From an uncultured Pelagibacteraceae bacterium (GTDB taxonomy: Bacteria; Pseudomonadota; Alphaproteobacteria; Pelagibacterales; Pelagibacteraceae): a stretch of DNA of 64,000 nucleotides. Shown here in pieces: positions 44,617 through 54,537 of this stretch. Each line of letters opens with the position of its first letter. The first letter of the stretch is position 1. Made by a program: the position numbers and the translations under genes. The stretch is taken from NCBI GenBank assembly GCA_902624635.1, contig CACNYD010000003.1:24593-88592 (forward strand), read 5' to 3'. The notes beneath the pieces are model-generated. The model did no database searches. It saw only the letters and a program-made list of their open reading frames with translations, and had not been told where the DNA came from.

Positions 44617-45390
44617 ATGAATATTAAAACTATTAATCATAGTAAAGATATTGTGAGAGTTATAATCAATGAACCAAAAACATATAATTCTTTATCTTAC
44701 AAAAATTTAAAAGATTTAATAAATGTTTTTAAAAAATTAGATAAAGATAAAAAAATAAAAGTAATAATTTTAGAGGGTGCAGGAAAAGGTTTTAGCGCAG
44801 GTCATAATTTAAAAGAGGTAAAAGATTTAAAGAAAAAAGAAAGATATCAAAAATTATTCAATCTTTGTTCAAAGTTGATGCTACAAATAGTTGAAGGTAG
44901 AAAGCCTGTTATAGCAAAAGTTCATGGAGCAGCTTATGCAGCAGGATGTCAATTAGTTGCTAGCTGTGATTTAGCTTACAGCACTAAAGATGCACTCTTT
45001 GCAACACCAGGGGTAAATATTGGATTGTTTTGTAGCACTCCTATGGTTGCTGTTAGTAGAAAAATTAATCGAAAGCCAATGATGAAAATGCTTCTTACTG
45101 GTGAACCAATTAAAGCAGATTATGCAAAGGAAATTGGTTTGATTAACGATTATTTTTCAAAATCAAAAATAAATACTGAGACTTTAAAAATTGCAAAAAA
45201 AATTGCATCCAAATCTAATCTAACAATAAAGATTGGCAAACAAGCTTTCTATAAGCAGTTAGAAATGCCACTAAGGAAAGCATATTCTTATGCAAGTAAA
45301 ATGATGACATTAAATATGATGGCAATGGACGCCAAAGAGGGCGTTTCGGCTTTTTTAGAAAAAAGAAAACCCAATTGGAAAAATAAGTGA
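44617..45390 (+). CDS. Crotonase-fold protein (ECHDC3-like enoyl-CoA hydratase/isomerase family)
   Basis: A 257-aa crotonase-superfamily protein: GKGFSAGHNLKEV near 58 forms one oxyanion strand and AAYAAGCQLVASCDLAYS near 107 the other. The following ATPGVNIGLFCSTP resembles the ECHDC3 group. That group lacks the usual catalytic Glu pair of enoyl-CoA hydratase, and here no Glu is seen at those places, so hydratase activity is doubtful. It overlaps the next small gene by 4 bases. Confidence 0.8.
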   Translation: MNIKTINHSKDIVRVIINEPKTYNSLSYKNLKDLINVFKKLDKDKKIKVIILEGAGKGFSAGHNLKEVKDLKKKERYQKLFNLCSKLMLQIVEGRKPVIAKVHGAAYAAGCQLVASCDLAYSTKDALFATPGVNIGLFCSTPMVAVSRKINRKPMMKMLLTGEPIKADYAKEIGLINDYFSKSKINTETLKIAKKIASKSNLTIKIGKQAFYKQLEMPLRKAYSYASKMMTLNMMAMDAKEGVSAFLEKRKPNWKNK

Positions 45391-45575
45391 AAGTAAAAAA
45401 TTTTATAACTATTATTCTAATCATTATAGGTCTTTATTTTATTTTTACTTTTAGAGATCACAATTTTAAGAGAGCTATAGATGCATGTATTGCAGGCAGT
45501 CAAAAGTTGGAAAAACCAATGACAATTAAGGAGGCTAAAAAATTTTGTGAAGATAAGATAATGGGTGAAAAGTAG
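45387..45575 (+). CDS. Small membrane-anchored protein, 62 aa
   Basis: GTG start overlapping the crotonase stop. A single N-terminal helix (FITIILIIIGLYFIFTF) is followed by a soluble tail with two Cys residues (IDACIAGSQKL, KKFCEDKI), possibly a disulfide in the periplasm. Family not recognised. Confidence 0.6.
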   Translation: MKVKNFITIILIIIGLYFIFTFRDHNFKRAIDACIAGSQKLEKPMTIKEAKKFCEDKIMGEK

Positions 45576-45580
45576 ATAAG

Positions 45581-45982
45581 ATGGAAATCATTAAAGAGGT
45601 TTTAAAAAAATATAAAAATATTGCGCTTGTTGGTGCAAGTAAAGATTTAACAAAAACATCTTCAGTTGTAATGAAATACTTACAAGATTATGGTTTTAAA
45701 GTTTATCCTGTTAATCCATCTATGAAAGGAGAAAGTATATTAGGTGAGAAAGTTTTTGGAAATATTAAGGAAATAGATGGTCCTGTAGAAATAGTTGACG
45801 TATTTAGGCCTTCAAATGAAGCAGCTGAAATTGCAAAAGATACAATTAAAGTTAAAGCTAAAGTTTTATGGTTACAATTAGATATAAGGAATGAAGAGGC
45901 AAAAAAAATTGTTGAGACAAATGATATTTTATACATTGAAAACAAATGTACGAAAATAGAGTACGAAAAGTATTTTAATTAA
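45581..45982 (+). CDS. CoA-binding (YccU-like) protein
   Basis: A 133-aa Rossmann protein: NIALVGASKDLTKTSSVVMKYL near 13, VYPVNPSMKGESILGEKVFG near 44, and VDVFRPSNEAAEIAK near 72 are the standard CoA_binding_2/YccU pattern. It likely binds CoA or a nucleotide; its physiological role is unclear across bacteria. One-base overlap with the following flavodoxin-fold gene (TAATG). Confidence 0.88.
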   Translation: MEIIKEVLKKYKNIALVGASKDLTKTSSVVMKYLQDYGFKVYPVNPSMKGESILGEKVFGNIKEIDGPVEIVDVFRPSNEAAEIAKDTIKVKAKVLWLQLDIRNEEAKKIVETNDILYIENKCTKIEYEKYFN

Positions 45983-46551
45983 TGAAAAAAATATTTGTTG
46001 TTTATGGTCATTATGATGAAAAATCTTTTAATGCGGCAATTCGAGATACATTTAAGGAAACTCTAGAAAATAATGGCCATCAAGTAGATATAGTTGACTT
46101 ATATAAAGAAAAATTTGATCCAGTTTTTTCTGGTGAAGAACCAGATAATAAGATTTTGGATCATAGAAAAAGAATAGAAAGTTCGGATGCAATAGTATTA
46201 ATCGCACCTATATGGAATTTTAGAATGCCAGCAATTGTGGAAGGATGGATTGATAAAGTTCTTGCACCACCTTGGGCATTTAGATTTAAGAAATTATTTG
46301 GAAATTATGGTTATCCTCTTGGAAATTTAAAAGGAAAAAAAGCAGTGGTTTTTTGTACTTATGGCTCCCCACAATTCGCAGTAAGAACATTCTTTTTAAA
46401 CATGCCAACAAAAAGATTAAGAAGAGGAGTTTTTAATATATGCGGCATAAGGGATGTAGTATATCGAAGATACTTTGCAGTACCATTTGTAGAGGAAAAA
46501 AAAAGAAAAAAATTTTTAGAAGATGTTAAAAAAACTGCAAATAATATTTAA
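45982..46551 (+). CDS. Flavodoxin-like NAD(P)H oxidoreductase
   Basis: A 189-aa flavodoxin-fold protein of the NQO1/KefF/MdaB group: FVVYGHYDEKSFNAAIRDTF at the N-terminus, VLIAPIWNFRMPAIVEGWID near 74, and PPWAFRFKK. It probably reduces quinones or similar electrophiles with FMN/FAD and NAD(P)H. It overlaps the next gene by 29 bases. Confidence 0.83.
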   Translation: MKKIFVVYGHYDEKSFNAAIRDTFKETLENNGHQVDIVDLYKEKFDPVFSGEEPDNKILDHRKRIESSDAIVLIAPIWNFRMPAIVEGWIDKVLAPPWAFRFKKLFGNYGYPLGNLKGKKAVVFCTYGSPQFAVRTFFLNMPTKRLRRGVFNICGIRDVVYRRYFAVPFVEEKKRKKFLEDVKKTANNI

Positions 46552-46996
46552 AGTTTTAATTATTCTTGTCTTTTCAATTTCAATAACAAAAGCTGAATTG
46601 CTTAAACCTAATAGCAATATAAAACCTTCAAAAGTTGTTGAGATCCAATTGAACGGTCTTCAAAAAAATGACATTAATTATAAAGATAGTGGGATCGAAC
46701 AAACCTGGAATTTCGCTCATCCAAGTAATAAAAAAAGTACTGGTCCTTTGCCAAATTTTAAGATGATGATTAAAGGAAATTCTTATCAAATGCTTCTTAA
46801 TCATTTAAGCCACACAATTACAAAGGTAGGAGGTGGTGACAAATGGGCACAATTTGAGGTTATAATTTTAGATAAAGATAAGATCTACCATAAGTTCAAC
46901 TGGCAAGTAGAAAAATATACTGCTGACGGACCCCTCAAAGACTGTTGGTTGACCACAATGGTTTCTAGCCCAATAGCATTAGGAAGTTCAATTTGA
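46523..46996 (+). CDS. Exported protein of unknown function, 157 aa
   Basis: A signal peptide is visible (IIFKVLIILVFSISITKA). The mature protein contains IEQTWNFAHPSNKKSTGPLP and YQMLLNHLSHTI, reminiscent of DUF4864-type NTF2-like proteins, but the match is weak. It would be periplasmic. It begins inside the oxidoreductase gene, with no terminator before it. Confidence 0.6.
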   Translation: MLKKLQIIFKVLIILVFSISITKAELLKPNSNIKPSKVVEIQLNGLQKNDINYKDSGIEQTWNFAHPSNKKSTGPLPNFKMMIKGNSYQMLLNHLSHTITKVGGGDKWAQFEVIILDKDKIYHKFNWQVEKYTADGPLKDCWLTTMVSSPIALGSSI

Positions 46997-47052
46997 TCAT
47001 ACATAATACAATTTTGTTTCGTTATGAATAAAAATTTAGTAGGAATCGTTTA

Positions 47053-49485
47053 ATGAAATCTAAAGCAAAAGTTGTCGTAGTCGGTGGAGGAGTAGTTGGA
47101 GTAAGTGCTCTTTATCATTTAGCAAAAAAAGGCTGGTCTGATGTTGTTTTAATTGAAAGAAAAGAATTAACTTCAGGCTCAACTTGGCATGCAGCAGGAT
47201 TACTACCTCTTTTTAATATGAGTTATTCTGTTGGTCAACTTCATAAGTATGCAGTAAATCTTTATAAAAAATTGGAGGAAGAAACTGGTAAGAATGTAGG
47301 TTTCAGTGTTGTTTCAAATATTCGATTAGCTAGTACAAAAGATAGAATGGATGAGTACCATCAATATGCTGGTGTAGCTAAAACAATTGGTGTTGATGTT
47401 AAATTTTTAACACCGCAACAAGTTAAAGAAATTTGGCCACTCTGTTATACTGATGATTTGGTTGGAGCCATTCAACACCCTGAAGATGGATATATTCAGC
47501 CTGCAGATTTAACACAAGCACTTGCTACAGGTGCAAGAAACAGAGGAGCCGAAATTTATAGAAACACAACAGTTTTATCAATGAGACAAAGTAAAGAAGG
47601 ATGGATTGTTGAAACAGATAAAGGATCAATTGAATGTGAACATGTCATTTCATGTTCAGGAAATTTTGCAAGACAAACAGGTGAAATGGTTGGATTAGAT
47701 ATACCGGTTATTCCTGTTGAACATCAATATATTGTAACTGAACCGCATCCAGAGATACAAAAAAGAAAAAAAGAAGGTCTACCAGAGATGGGTGTATTAA
47801 GAGATAGTGATAGCAGGTGGTATATGAGAGAAGAGGCTGGTGGACTAATATTAGGTCCATATGAAGATGGTGCGCCAGCATGTTATGTTGAAGGTCCTTC
47901 AAAAGATTCTGAATATGAATTGTTTCAAGAAGATTTAGATAGACTTGCTCCACACATTGAAGGAGCGATACATAGAGTGCCAGCATTCGGAGAGGTTGGA
48001 GTGAAAAAAGTTTATAATGGTGCAATATGTTATACGCCAGATGGTAACCCAATTGTTGGTCCAGCTTGGGGACTTAAAAATTTTTGGATTAATGAAGGAC
48101 ACAGTTTTGGAATAACTGCAGCAGGTGGTGCAGGCTGGCAATTAGCTGAGTGGATCGTTGATGGTGAACCAACCATTGATATGCTTGGCGTTGAACCAAG
48201 ACGTTACGGAAATTATGCAACGAAATCTTATCTCAAAGCAAAAAATGAGGAAGCATATAGTCACGTGTTTATTGTCCATTATCCTGATGAAGAAAGACCA
48301 GCTGCAAGACCCCTAAGAACATCGCCTTGCTACGAAAGAATGAAAGATCTTGGTGCTGTTTTTGGACAAAAATTTGGATGGGAAAGACCAAATTTTTTTG
48401 CGACTGATGGCATGGAACAAAAAGATGATTGGTCTTTTAGAAGATCTAAATGGTTTGATGCAATTAAGAAAGAATGTGAAAATGTTAAAAAGAATGTTGG
48501 TCTTTTAGATATGACAGCATTTGCAAAATGTAGAATTAAAGGTCCAAAGGCAGAGGAATTTTTAGACTATTTAGTAGCTAACAAACTTCCAAAAAAAATT
48601 GGAAGAATTAATCTGTGTCACGCATTAAATACTAAAGGTGGTGTTCACTCAGAGTTTACAATTATGAAGGAAGCTGAAAATAGTTATTACCTAGTTTCTG
48701 CTGGAGCAAATTTAAGATTAGACCATGACTGGATACAAAAATGGATGCCAACAGATGGCTCAGTTATATTTGAGGACTTAACAAATAGTACTGGTGTACT
48801 TGTTGTTGCTGGCCCAAAAGCAAGAGAACTTATGCAGAAAGTTTCGACAGATGATTTTTCTAATGAAAAATTTAAATGGTTAACAGCTAAAAATGTTAAT
48901 GTGGGATATGCACCAGTTAATGCTATGAGAGTAAATTTTGTTGGTGAACTTGGTTGGGAATTGCATCACCCAATTGAATATCAAAACCATATTTTTGATA
49001 AATTAATGGATGCTGGAAAGGATCTCGGTCTTAAACCTTTTGGTATTAGAGCCATGAACAGTTTAAGAGTTGAAAAATCTTATAAACTTGTTGGAACTGA
49101 ATTATCTATTGAGTATTCACCTTACGAGTCTGGTCTGGACAGATTTATTCATCCTAACAAAGGTAATTTCATAGGACTTGATGCACTTAATAAATGGAGA
49201 GAAAAAGGTTTTGATAATAAGTTGGTTACCCTAGAGGTTCACGATACAACAGATTCTGATGTTTTAGGTAACAATCCGATTTATAAAGATGATAAAGTTG
49301 TTGGAAGAGCAACAGGTGGAGAATATGGTTTTAGATTAGATAAATCTTTAGCTTTAGCAATGGTAAAACCTGATTTAGCAAATGTAGGTGAAAAACTTAA
49401 AGTTGATATTCTTGGAAAAATGTACGAAGCTACAATCCTTGATGAAAGTCCCTACGACTCTGAAAATAAATTATTGAGAGCTTAA
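47053..49485 (+). CDS. dmgdh: Dimethylglycine dehydrogenase
   Basis: An 810-aa protein of DAO plus GcvT architecture. [20 protein letters not shown] binds FAD, and [11 protein letters not shown] carries H46, equivalent to the covalent-FAD histidine of mitochondrial DMGDH. An FAO_M region follows around 390-450, and a folate-binding GcvT part occupies about 470-800 ([28 protein letters not shown]). It oxidises dimethylglycine to sarcosine, giving methylene-THF. It heads an operon with etfB, etfA and etfD, the electron acceptors expected for a DMGDH-type enzyme. Sarcosine dehydrogenase is the nearest alternative. Confidence 0.88.
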   Translation: MKSKAKVVVVGGGVVGVSALYHLAKKGWSDVVLIERKELTSGSTWHAAGLLPLFNMSYSVGQLHKYAVNLYKKLEEETGKNVGFSVVSNIRLASTKDRMDEYHQYAGVAKTIGVDVKFLTPQQVKEIWPLCYTDDLVGAIQHPEDGYIQPADLTQALATGARNRGAEIYRNTTVLSMRQSKEGWIVETDKGSIECEHVISCSGNFARQTGEMVGLDIPVIPVEHQYIVTEPHPEIQKRKKEGLPEMGVLRDSDSRWYMREEAGGLILGPYEDGAPACYVEGPSKDSEYELFQEDLDRLAPHIEGAIHRVPAFGEVGVKKVYNGAICYTPDGNPIVGPAWGLKNFWINEGHSFGITAAGGAGWQLAEWIVDGEPTIDMLGVEPRRYGNYATKSYLKAKNEEAYSHVFIVHYPDEERPAARPLRTSPCYERMKDLGAVFGQKFGWERPNFFATDGMEQKDDWSFRRSKWFDAIKKECENVKKNVGLLDMTAFAKCRIKGPKAEEFLDYLVANKLPKKIGRINLCHALNTKGGVHSEFTIMKEAENSYYLVSAGANLRLDHDWIQKWMPTDGSVIFEDLTNSTGVLVVAGPKARELMQKVSTDDFSNEKFKWLTAKNVNVGYAPVNAMRVNFVGELGWELHHPIEYQNHIFDKLMDAGKDLGLKPFGIRAMNSLRVEKSYKLVGTELSIEYSPYESGLDRFIHPNKGNFIGLDALNKWREKGFDNKLVTLEVHDTTDSDVLGNNPIYKDDKVVGRATGGEYGFRLDKSLALAMVKPDLANVGEKLKVDILGKMYEATILDESPYDSENKLLRA

Positions 49486-50234
49486 TGAAAATTTTAGTCG
49501 CAGTAAAAAGAGTAATTGATTACAACGTGCAGGTTAGAGTAAAAGAGGATAATACTGGGGTAGTTACTGATAATGTTAAAATGTCCACTAATCCACCAGA
49601 TGATAATGCTATTGAAGAAGCAGTCAAAATCAAAGAGTCAGGAAAAGCAACTGAAGTCGTTGCAGTAAGCGTTGGAGAGGAGAAAGCCCAGGAAACGGTC
49701 CGTAAAGCATTAGCAGTTGGAGCCGATAGAGGCATTCTAATCAAAGCTGAAGGAATTTTAGAACCTTTAGCTGTATCAAAATTATTACATAAGATTGTTG
49801 AAAAAGAAAAACCAGATTTAGTCTTTATGGGGAAACAGGCCATCGATGATGACTGTAACCAAACAGGTCAAATGTTAAGTGCTATGCTAAATTGGCCTCA
49901 AGCAACATTCGCCTCTAAGATTGAGATTAAAGACAAAAAACTTGAGGTCACAAGAGAGATCGATGAGGGTTTAGAGACAATAGAGATTAATATACCTGCA
50001 ATTGTCACTTGTGATTTAAGACTAAATGAACCTAGATATGCTTCATTACCAAACATAATGAAAGCAAAGAAAAAACCTATCGAACAATTGAATGCGTCAG
50101 ATTTAGGAGTAGATACTTCTCCAAGAATAGAGCAAATTAAAGTAGAAGAGCCACCAAAAAGAAAAGCAGGAATAAAAGTTAAAAGCGTGGCTGAGTTAGT
50201 ACAAAAATTAAAAAATGAGGCAAAAGTAATATAA
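49485..50234 (+). CDS. etfB: Electron transfer flavoprotein beta subunit
   Basis: A 249-aa protein with [18 protein letters not shown] at the start and the EtfB segment [22 protein letters not shown] near 107. [22 protein letters not shown] near 178 carries the ETF-beta signature, the region that contacts partner dehydrogenases. It binds AMP and, with EtfA, accepts electrons from DMGDH. One-base overlaps join it to both neighbours. Confidence 0.95.
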   Translation: MKILVAVKRVIDYNVQVRVKEDNTGVVTDNVKMSTNPPDDNAIEEAVKIKESGKATEVVAVSVGEEKAQETVRKALAVGADRGILIKAEGILEPLAVSKLLHKIVEKEKPDLVFMGKQAIDDDCNQTGQMLSAMLNWPQATFASKIEIKDKKLEVTREIDEGLETIEINIPAIVTCDLRLNEPRYASLPNIMKAKKKPIEQLNASDLGVDTSPRIEQIKVEEPPKRKAGIKVKSVAELVQKLKNEAKVI

Positions 50235-51187
50235 TGTCAGTTTTATTAATAGCGGAACACAATAATAAAGAATTAAAACCTTTCACGCTTAACGCTGTGA
50301 CTGCAGCTTCTCAAATGGATACAGATCTGCATACAGTAATCATTGGTAATAATTGTGGAGATGCAGCAAAAAAACTTTCAGAACTACCACTAGTCAAAAA
50401 AGTTATTCAAGTTGAAGCTGCTCATTATGAAAATTTTGTAGCAGAAAATTTTGCACCAGTTATTGTAAAATTAGCAGAAAGTTATTCTCACATAGTGTGT
50501 TCAGCTAATACTTTTGGAAAAAACTTGATGCCAAGAATTGCAGCATCTTTAGATACATCTCAAGTTAGTGATATTATTAAGGTTATTTCATCAGACACAT
50601 TTTTAAGACCTATCTATGCAGGAAATGCTTTTGCAACAGTGAAAAGCAAAGATCCAAAAAAATGTATTACAATTAGACCTACTTCATTTGACCCATGTGA
50701 AAGCTCAGGTGGATCCGCGCCCATAGAAAAGGCTGAACCAAGTGAAGAGTTTAACAGTACCAAATTTTTGAAAAGAGAAGAAATTAAGTCAGATAGACCA
50801 GAGCTTGGAACTGCAAGAGTAGTTGTGTCTGGGGGAAGGGGAATGCAAAGTGGAGATAATTTCAAATTAATTACATCTGTAGCTGATAAATTAAATGCAG
50901 CAATTGGAGCTTCAAGAGCAGCAGTTGATGCTGGATATATTAGTAATGACCATCAAGTAGGACAAACAGGGAAAGTTGTCGTTCCAGATTTATATATTGC
51001 TATTGGAATTTCGGGTGCAATTCAGCATTTAGCCGGAATGAAAGAGAGTAAAGTAATTGTAGCAATTAATAAGGACGGCGAGGCCCCAATCTTTAGTGTT
51101 GCAGACTATGGTCTAGAGGCTGATTTATTTGAAGCAATTCCTCAATTTATCGAAGAACTGAACAAATTAAACACTATACAAAAATAA
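50234..51187 (+). CDS. etfA: Electron transfer flavoprotein alpha subunit
   Basis: A 317-aa protein with the FAD-binding C-terminal domain. ARVVVSGGRGMQSGDNF near 196, GASRAAVDAGY near 226, HQVGQTGKVVVPDLYIAIGISGAIQHLAGM near 242, and VAINKDGEAPIFSVADYG are the standard EtfA motifs. It carries the electron-transferring FAD of the heterodimer and passes electrons to ETF-QO encoded 24 bases downstream. Confidence 0.95.
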   Translation: MSVLLIAEHNNKELKPFTLNAVTAASQMDTDLHTVIIGNNCGDAAKKLSELPLVKKVIQVEAAHYENFVAENFAPVIVKLAESYSHIVCSANTFGKNLMPRIAASLDTSQVSDIIKVISSDTFLRPIYAGNAFATVKSKDPKKCITIRPTSFDPCESSGGSAPIEKAEPSEEFNSTKFLKREEIKSDRPELGTARVVVSGGRGMQSGDNFKLITSVADKLNAAIGASRAAVDAGYISNDHQVGQTGKVVVPDLYIAIGISGAIQHLAGMKESKVIVAINKDGEAPIFSVADYGLEADLFEAIPQFIEELNKLNTIQK

Positions 51188-51211
51188 TATAATCGGTAAA
51201 AAATTAATATT

Positions 51212-52831
51212 ATGTCCAGAGAGTCAATGGAATATGATGTTGTTATTGTGGGTGGGGGACCATCAGGATTATCAACAGCTATTAAATTAAAACAATTGAA
51301 CTCAAATCTAAATGTTTGTATTTTGGAAAAAGCATCTGAGATTGGTGCACATATTTTAAGTGGCAATGTATTTGAAACAAGAGCTCTAGATGAATTAATT
51401 CCAAATTGGAAAGACTTAGATTCTCCAATTAAAACAAAAGTAACAAAAGAAAAATTTTTATTTTTAGGTAAATCAAAGTCTATAAGCTGGCCAACTTGGT
51501 TGTTACCTTCAGTTCAGAAAAACCACAATAACTATATTATTAGTCTCGCAAACTTATGCAGATGGCTTGCTGAGCAAGCTGAAACACTAGGAGTAGAAAT
51601 TTTTCCAGGGTTTCCTGCCTGTGAAATTTTATATAATGACGATGGATCAGTAAAAGGCGTTGCCACTCAAGACATGGGGATTGATAAGGAAGGAAATAAA
51701 AAAGATAGTTACGAACCTGGTATTGAACTTTTAGGAAAAGTCACAGTTTTTGCAGAGGGTTGTCGAGGTCATTTAGGAAAGCAACTAATTAAAAAATTTG
51801 ATCTTAATAAAGATAAAGATCCTCAACAATATGGTATTGGTTTTAAAGAGATTTGGGAAATCGAAGAAAAAAATCATCATGAAGGATTAGTAATGCATAC
51901 AGCTGGCTGGCCATTAGATAACAGCACATATGGTGGAAGTTTTATGTATCATGCAGAGAATAAACAGATATTTTTAGGTTACGTTATTGGCTTAGATTAT
52001 CAAAATCCTCATTTATCTCCTTTCGATGAATTTCAAAGATTTAAAACTCACCCATCAATTAAAAAAATTATAGAAGGTGGAAAAAGAATTTCATATGGTG
52101 CTCGGGCGTTGATAGAGGGTGGGATACAGAGTTTACCTAAAATGTTTATGCCAGGTGCACTACTTGTTGGATGTGATGCTGGAACTTTGAATATGCCGAA
52201 AATTAAAGGATCTCATACAGCAATGAAAAGTGGAATTTTAGCAGCTGAAACAATAAATGAACACTTAAAAGAAAATAAAGACTTATCAATATTTGAGGAA
52301 AAATTTAAAAAAAGTTGGTTGTTTGATGAATTACATAGAGCAAGAAACGTAAAACCAAGTTTCAGTTGGGGATTGATTTTAGGTATAATTTTCACCGGTA
52401 TAGATCAGATTTTATTTAGAGGAAAACTTCCTTTCACACTGAAACATAAGCATGCAGATCATGAAACCTTAAGACCTGCAAATGAAATGCCTAAAATTGA
52501 GTATCCAAAACCTGACAATGTTATTACTTTTGATAAAACAAGCTCTGTCTATTTAACTGGAACAAACCACGAGGATAATCAGCCGGTCCATTTAAAGCTA
52601 AAAGACAAGGATTTACCAATAAATTACACGCTCGAAATGTATGATGAGCCTTCACAAAGGTACTGTCCTGCTGGAGTTTATGAGGTTCAAAAAGAGAATG
52701 ATATAAACAGATTTGTTATTAACGCTCAGAATTGTATCCATTGTAAAACTTGCGATATTAAAGAACCATCACAAAATATAATATGGGTTAGTCCTGAGGG
52801 AGGTGGTGGGCCCAAATATGGTAATATGTAA
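51212..52831 (+). CDS. etfD: ETF-ubiquinone oxidoreductase
   Basis: A 539-aa membrane-associated iron-sulfur flavoprotein. DVVIVGGGPSGLSTAIKLKQ is the FAD site, and the C-terminal [4Fe-4S] motif is RYCPAGVY plus CIHCKTCDIKEPSQNIIW. It moves electrons from ETF to the ubiquinone pool, closing the DMGDH chain. It lies 24 bases after etfA. The length fits bacterial ETF-QO. Confidence 0.95.
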   Translation: MSRESMEYDVVIVGGGPSGLSTAIKLKQLNSNLNVCILEKASEIGAHILSGNVFETRALDELIPNWKDLDSPIKTKVTKEKFLFLGKSKSISWPTWLLPSVQKNHNNYIISLANLCRWLAEQAETLGVEIFPGFPACEILYNDDGSVKGVATQDMGIDKEGNKKDSYEPGIELLGKVTVFAEGCRGHLGKQLIKKFDLNKDKDPQQYGIGFKEIWEIEEKNHHEGLVMHTAGWPLDNSTYGGSFMYHAENKQIFLGYVIGLDYQNPHLSPFDEFQRFKTHPSIKKIIEGGKRISYGARALIEGGIQSLPKMFMPGALLVGCDAGTLNMPKIKGSHTAMKSGILAAETINEHLKENKDLSIFEEKFKKSWLFDELHRARNVKPSFSWGLILGIIFTGIDQILFRGKLPFTLKHKHADHETLRPANEMPKIEYPKPDNVITFDKTSSVYLTGTNHEDNQPVHLKLKDKDLPINYTLEMYDEPSQRYCPAGVYEVQKENDINRFVINAQNCIHCKTCDIKEPSQNIIWVSPEGGGGPKYGNM

Positions 52832-52999
52832 TTAATTATATAAAAAATTTGAGAAAATTATTATTACAGCAACAATACCTAACCAAATAATAAGATTTTT
52901 AAAAAAAACTTTTTTATTCTTATTTGCATAATAAAAACCGGGGAACACTAAGGCAATGACTAGCAAAAGGTAAACTATTGATAATATTTCTTCACCCAT
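52832..52999 (-). CDS. Two-helix membrane microprotein, 55 aa
   Basis: A 55-codon ORF: MGEEILSIVYLLLVIALVFP is the first helix, then a KNKKVFFKN loop, then LIIWLGIVAVIIIFSNFLYN is the second. It ends exactly where the convergent etfD ends and lies 13 bases after the DUF2237 gene on the same strand. Ordinary start context; no family name can be given. Confidence 0.6.
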   Translation of the reverse strand: MGEEILSIVYLLLVIALVFPGFYYANKNKKVFFKNLIIWLGIVAVIIIFSNFLYN

Positions 53000-53012
53000 A
53001 ATCGAATTTATT

Positions 53013-53399
53013 TTATGAAAGATCTATCGCAAATTTTTTAAGTATTTCAATCGGTAAAATTTTCAATGTATTTTCATGAGTTCGTTTTAAATAAATTGGA
53101 CAACCTTTTCCAGCATCCACAGCTCTTGCATACCAAGTTGCACATACACACCAGCCATCTCCATCTTTTAAGCCTGGAAAACCAAATTCTGGGTGAGGTG
53201 TAATTAAATCATTTCCTGCTTCCTTACACCATTCGAGAAATTCTGTTGTAACTTTTGCGCAAACTGTGTGCAATCCATGATCATTTTCATCTGTATTGCA
53301 ACAACCGTCTCTGTACCAACCAGTTAATGGATTTTTTGAACACACTTCTAAATTTTCACCAAGAACATTTTTTTGAATTTTATCCATGGAAAACATCAA
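53013..53399 (-). CDS. DUF2237 family protein
   Basis: A 128-aa protein with NVLGENLEVCSKNPLTGWYR near 11, CCNTDENDHGLHTVCAKVT near 33, and GDGWCVCATWYARAVDAG near 76. These conserved Cys/Trp blocks define DUF2237. Its function is unknown in any organism I know of. It overlaps the end of the 2OG-oxygenase gene by 20 bases and so is co-translated with it. Confidence 0.88.
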   Translation of the reverse strand: MMFSMDKIQKNVLGENLEVCSKNPLTGWYRDGCCNTDENDHGLHTVCAKVTTEFLEWCKEAGNDLITPHPEFGFPGLKDGDGWCVCATWYARAVDAGKGCPIYLKRTHENTLKILPIEILKKFAIDLS

Positions 53400-53988
53400 A
53401 AGTTTTTTTGTCTATATCAATGTTAAATGAAAAAGATCTTCTTTCTCCATCTCTTTTAAAAGGATAAGCTGTGTGCATTAAGTAATTAGGAAATAGTATT
53501 AAATCTCCAACTTTGGGATTATGATTAAAAAGACTATTATTTAAAAAGGATTTTGATCCGTGAATAAAATCTATAGTTCCATTTGTTTTTAATCTTTTGC
53601 GACTTTTCGTAATATTTTTTGGTATTTTTAAATATCCTACACCAGAAATATTACCACTGTGAAAATGAATTGGATTATATTCGTTTTTAAATTGTCTCAC
53701 TACCCAAAGATTTTTTAGATTGATCTTCTTCACATCTTTTTTGATACTCATTTTGATATATTTTTTTATATTATAAGAAATAAACTTTAAAAGATTTTTT
53801 TTTATAAAATTTGAGCTTAACCTGATCTCCTGTTTGACTTGTCCAACAAGTTTATTAGAGTAATCGCTTTTTTTTAATTTTCTTTTATCATTTAACACAT
53901 CGTCAACTTCATCATTAATTTTATTAACTATTTTTTTTGGAATTTTAATTATAGCTATTTTAGGGCCAAAAGGACTTAACAATTTCAT
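53380..53988 (-). CDS. Putative 2-oxoglutarate/Fe(II) oxygenase (TIGR02466-like)
   Basis: A 202-aa protein with the metal/cosubstrate motif set NPIHFHSGNISGVGYL (H108/H110), H172 in FPNYLMHTAYPF and R183 in GERRSFSFNI, in the order expected of the TIGR02466 group. It would hydroxylate a small molecule or protein using 2-oxoglutarate, O2 and Fe(II). It sits 4 bases downstream of hisI and overlaps the DUF2237 gene. Substrate unknown. Confidence 0.75.
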   Translation of the reverse strand: MKLLSPFGPKIAIIKIPKKIVNKINDEVDDVLNDKRKLKKSDYSNKLVGQVKQEIRLSSNFIKKNLLKFISYNIKKYIKMSIKKDVKKINLKNLWVVRQFKNEYNPIHFHSGNISGVGYLKIPKNITKSRKRLKTNGTIDFIHGSKSFLNNSLFNHNPKVGDLILFPNYLMHTAYPFKRDGERRSFSFNIDIDKKTFDVFHG

Positions 53989-53992
53989 TTAT

Positions 53993-54460
53993 CTAAATCT
54001 TTGTAGGGTTTGGTTGATCTTTATAAACTTTTTCCGGGTCAAATTTTTTTTCTTTTTCGGTGAATTTCATCTCAACTTCTCGACCATTTTCAATTGGCCC
54101 CAGTGGAATGGATCTATAAAAACAAGATCGATAACCAACATGACAACTAGCTCCTTCACCAATATCAACTGTTAACCAAATTGAGTCCTGGTCATCATCA
54201 ATTTTAATTTCTATTACCTTTTGAATAAACCCACTCGTTTTACCTTTGTGCCATATAGATTTCCTTGATCTACTAAAATAATGAGCTTCTTTAGTCTCAA
54301 TAGTTTTTTTTAGTGCCTCAACATTCATATAACCGTGCATCAAAATTTCTTTAGTTTTAGCACACATAGTTATAACTGGAATCAGCCCATCATTATCAAA
54401 TTTAGGTGAAAGAAGACTTCCTTCTTCTATTTCTACGACATTCTCTCTTTTTTTGAACAT
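53993..54460 (-). CDS. hisI: Phosphoribosyl-AMP cyclohydrolase
   Basis: A 155-aa stand-alone HisI: MHGYMNVEALKKTIETKEAHY near 41, FSRSRKSIWHKGKTSG near 63, and the metal-binding cysteines in GASCHVGYRSCFYR near 104. It opens the purine ring of PR-AMP in histidine biosynthesis. It is not fused to HisE and not in a his operon here. Divergent from folE, another nucleotide-ring-opening enzyme. Confidence 0.93.
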   Translation of the reverse strand: MFKKRENVVEIEEGSLLSPKFDNDGLIPVITMCAKTKEILMHGYMNVEALKKTIETKEAHYFSRSRKSIWHKGKTSGFIQKVIEIKIDDDQDSIWLTVDIGEGASCHVGYRSCFYRSIPLGPIENGREVEMKFTEKEKKFDPEKVYKDQPNPTKI

Positions 54461-54537
54461 AATAAGTAATTATGTAGCACATATAGGTATATTTTAAATA
54501 TTTTAAAATAGTTAAATTATAGGTATAAAGCTTTCCG

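Noticed and set aside
47708..48052. 114-codon minus-strand frame inside dimethylglycine dehydrogenase
   Set aside because: His/Leu-rich shadow of the FAD domain, no recognisable product.
49520..49843. 107-codon minus-strand frame inside etfB
   Set aside because: Antisense shadow; etfB is unambiguous.
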